Positions 14,698-15,342 of a stretch of 15,342 nt of DNA are shown here, one piece after another (the stretch's first letter is position 1; each line of letters begins with the position of its first letter). Source of the stretch: JADHMP01 sp964617385 (GTDB lineage: Bacteria; Bacteroidota; Bacteroidia; Flavobacteriales; Flavobacteriaceae); contig CAZTYX010000033.1 of the NCBI GenBank assembly GCA_964617385.1, positions 1 to 15,342 of the forward strand. Direction: 5' to 3'. Made by a program: the position numbers and the translations under genes. The notes under the pieces are model-generated. The model had not been told where the DNA came from and made no database searches. It saw only the letters and a list, made by a program, of their open reading frames with translations.

Positions 14698-14699
14698 TT
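14679..14699. repeat. 9-3-9 inverted repeat between araC and hemA, candidate operator
   Basis: AATTTAGAA, a GAA spacer and TTCTAAATT form a perfect 9-bp dyad. It overlaps the predicted araC promoter between -33 and -7 and lies about 65-85 bp upstream of the hemA -7 box. That is the place for a repressor of araC and possibly an activator of hemA. AraC proteins usually bind direct repeats, so another dimeric regulator (for example Fur-like) is an alternative. Confidence 0.5.
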
Positions 14700-14765
14700 T
14701 AATTAGAAAAACCTTACTCGTTACTAAAAGTCTTTTTAGCGTTATTTTTTGATTTGGACGTCCTT

Positions 14766-14773
14766 TATTTTTG
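14766..14773 (+). promoter_or_regulatory. -7 promoter box of hemA
   Basis: TATTTTTG matches TAnnTTTG exactly and ends 20 nt before the hemA ATG. Two TTTG copies lie upstream at 9 and 14 nt, both closer than the usual spacing, so the -33 element is poor and an activator may be required. Confidence 0.45.
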
Positions 14774-14793
14774 CGCAAGGATTTAAGGAATAT

Positions 14794-15342
14794 ATGACCG
14801 AGATACCGCCTTTTTTTTGTGTTGGCATTAGCTACAAAAACGCCGATGTTGACACAAGAGGTAAATTTAGTTTAGACGAAGGGGCTACACATGCCCTGCA
14901 GTTGGCTGCCAAAGAAAAAGGCTATGAAGAAATGTTGCTCCTAAACACCTGCAACAGAACCGAACTTTACGCATGGGGAAACCAAGCCAAAACCCTCCAA
15001 GAACTCCTCAGTAAACATTCCAACGGAAGCCTTAATGTGCTCCAAGAGAAGGGGTATTCACTCTCTGGTGAAGCTGCTTTTCATCATCTCTTTCGCGTGG
15101 GCACGGGATTAGAAAGTCAGATTTTAGGTGATTTTGAAGTCATCGGTCAACTTAAGCAAAGTTTTTATCGAGCAAAAAAAATGGGGCTTGTCAATGGCTT
15201 TTCAGAACGCTTAGTAAATGCCGTTATTCAAGCCAGCAAGCGCATTAAAACGGAAACTAAAATTTCTACCGGAGCCACATCTGTGGCCTTTGCTGCAGTA
15301 CAATATATTTTACAAAATGTAAAGGCGGTTTCATCCAAAAAT
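14794..15342 (+). CDS. hemA: Glutamyl-tRNA reductase, 5' part (3' end beyond window)
   Basis: The first 183 codons of HemA are present and the frame is open at the right edge. The enzyme reduces glutamyl-tRNA(Glu) to glutamate-1-semialdehyde with NADPH, the committed step of the C5 route to heme. The catalytic nucleophile is Cys53 in LLNTCNRTELY. Other family motifs are VGISYKNADVDTRGKF near the N-terminus, HLFRVGTGLESQILGDFEVIGQLK and KISTGATSVAFAAVQ, where the NADPH domain begins. Start ATG at 14794 follows AAGGAATAT, a weak Shine-Dalgarno-like run. It is divergent from the AraC-family gene, a typical arrangement for regulator and target. Confidence 0.97.
   Translation, partial: MTEIPPFFCVGISYKNADVDTRGKFSLDEGATHALQLAAKEKGYEEMLLLNTCNRTELYAWGNQAKTLQELLSKHSNGSLNVLQEKGYSLSGEAAFHHLFRVGTGLESQILGDFEVIGQLKQSFYRAKKMGLVNGFSERLVNAVIQASKRIKTETKISTGATSVAFAAVQYILQNVKAVSSKN

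Noticed and set aside
1..15342. Mobile element, prophage, defence system, CRISPR or RNA gene
   Set aside because: No transposase, integrase, phage or nuclease gene, no regular direct repeats, and no tRNA or rRNA sequence recognised on either strand.

Overview
The window looks like ordinary chromosomal core DNA from a member of the Bacteroidota, most probably Flavobacteriales. The evidence is AT-rich sequence, starts with no clear Shine-Dalgarno but A-rich leaders, several promoter-like matches to the Bacteroidota consensus (-7 box TAnnTTTG), and gene families typical of that group (DUF3109, eukaryote-like class I ribonucleotide reductase, a PchR-type AraC regulator beside hemA and hemH). I see no insertion sequence, tRNA, rRNA, prophage or CRISPR array.

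Layout. (1) 1-2955, minus strand: nrdB then nrdA (5' part only; the gene runs off the left edge), making deoxyribonucleotides. (2) 3180-3752, minus: a Cys-rich DUF3109 protein, divergent from (3) 3829-4621, plus: a MarC-family membrane protein and a two-helix small membrane protein. (4) 4618-8019, minus: a run read as djlA-like co-chaperone, HupE/UreJ-type membrane protein, dCMP deaminase and S41 C-terminal processing protease; the last two overlap by ATGA. (5) 8107-9310, plus: a bacilliredoxin (BrxA/BrxB, YphP/YqiW type) and a PlsC acyltransferase. (6) 9288-14620, minus: AraC-family regulator, ferrochelatase hemH, MATE transporter, hemJ-type protoporphyrinogen oxidase and an NtrY-like sensor kinase. 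(7) 14794 to the right edge, plus: hemA (5' part), divergent from the AraC gene.

Together: the right-hand third is a heme locus. HemA starts the C5 pathway, and HemJ and HemH carry out the penultimate and last steps of protoporphyrin-dependent heme synthesis. A dedicated regulator lies between the divergent hemA and hemH arms, and a MATE exporter and a histidine kinase are threaded into the hemH arm. The left-hand part contains nucleotide metabolism (NrdAB, and dCMP deaminase supplying dUMP) and envelope or protein-quality functions (S41 protease, DjlA-like, PlsC, MarC).

The strongest non-coding signals are two dyads in divergent promoter regions: a 9-3-9 dyad between araC and hemA that overlaps the predicted araC promoter, and a 7-1-7 palindrome between djlA and the bacilliredoxin gene. 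I did not find a convincing undescribed multi-gene system. The best leads are the regulation and export side of the heme cluster, and HupE, which has no urease or hydrogenase partner here.
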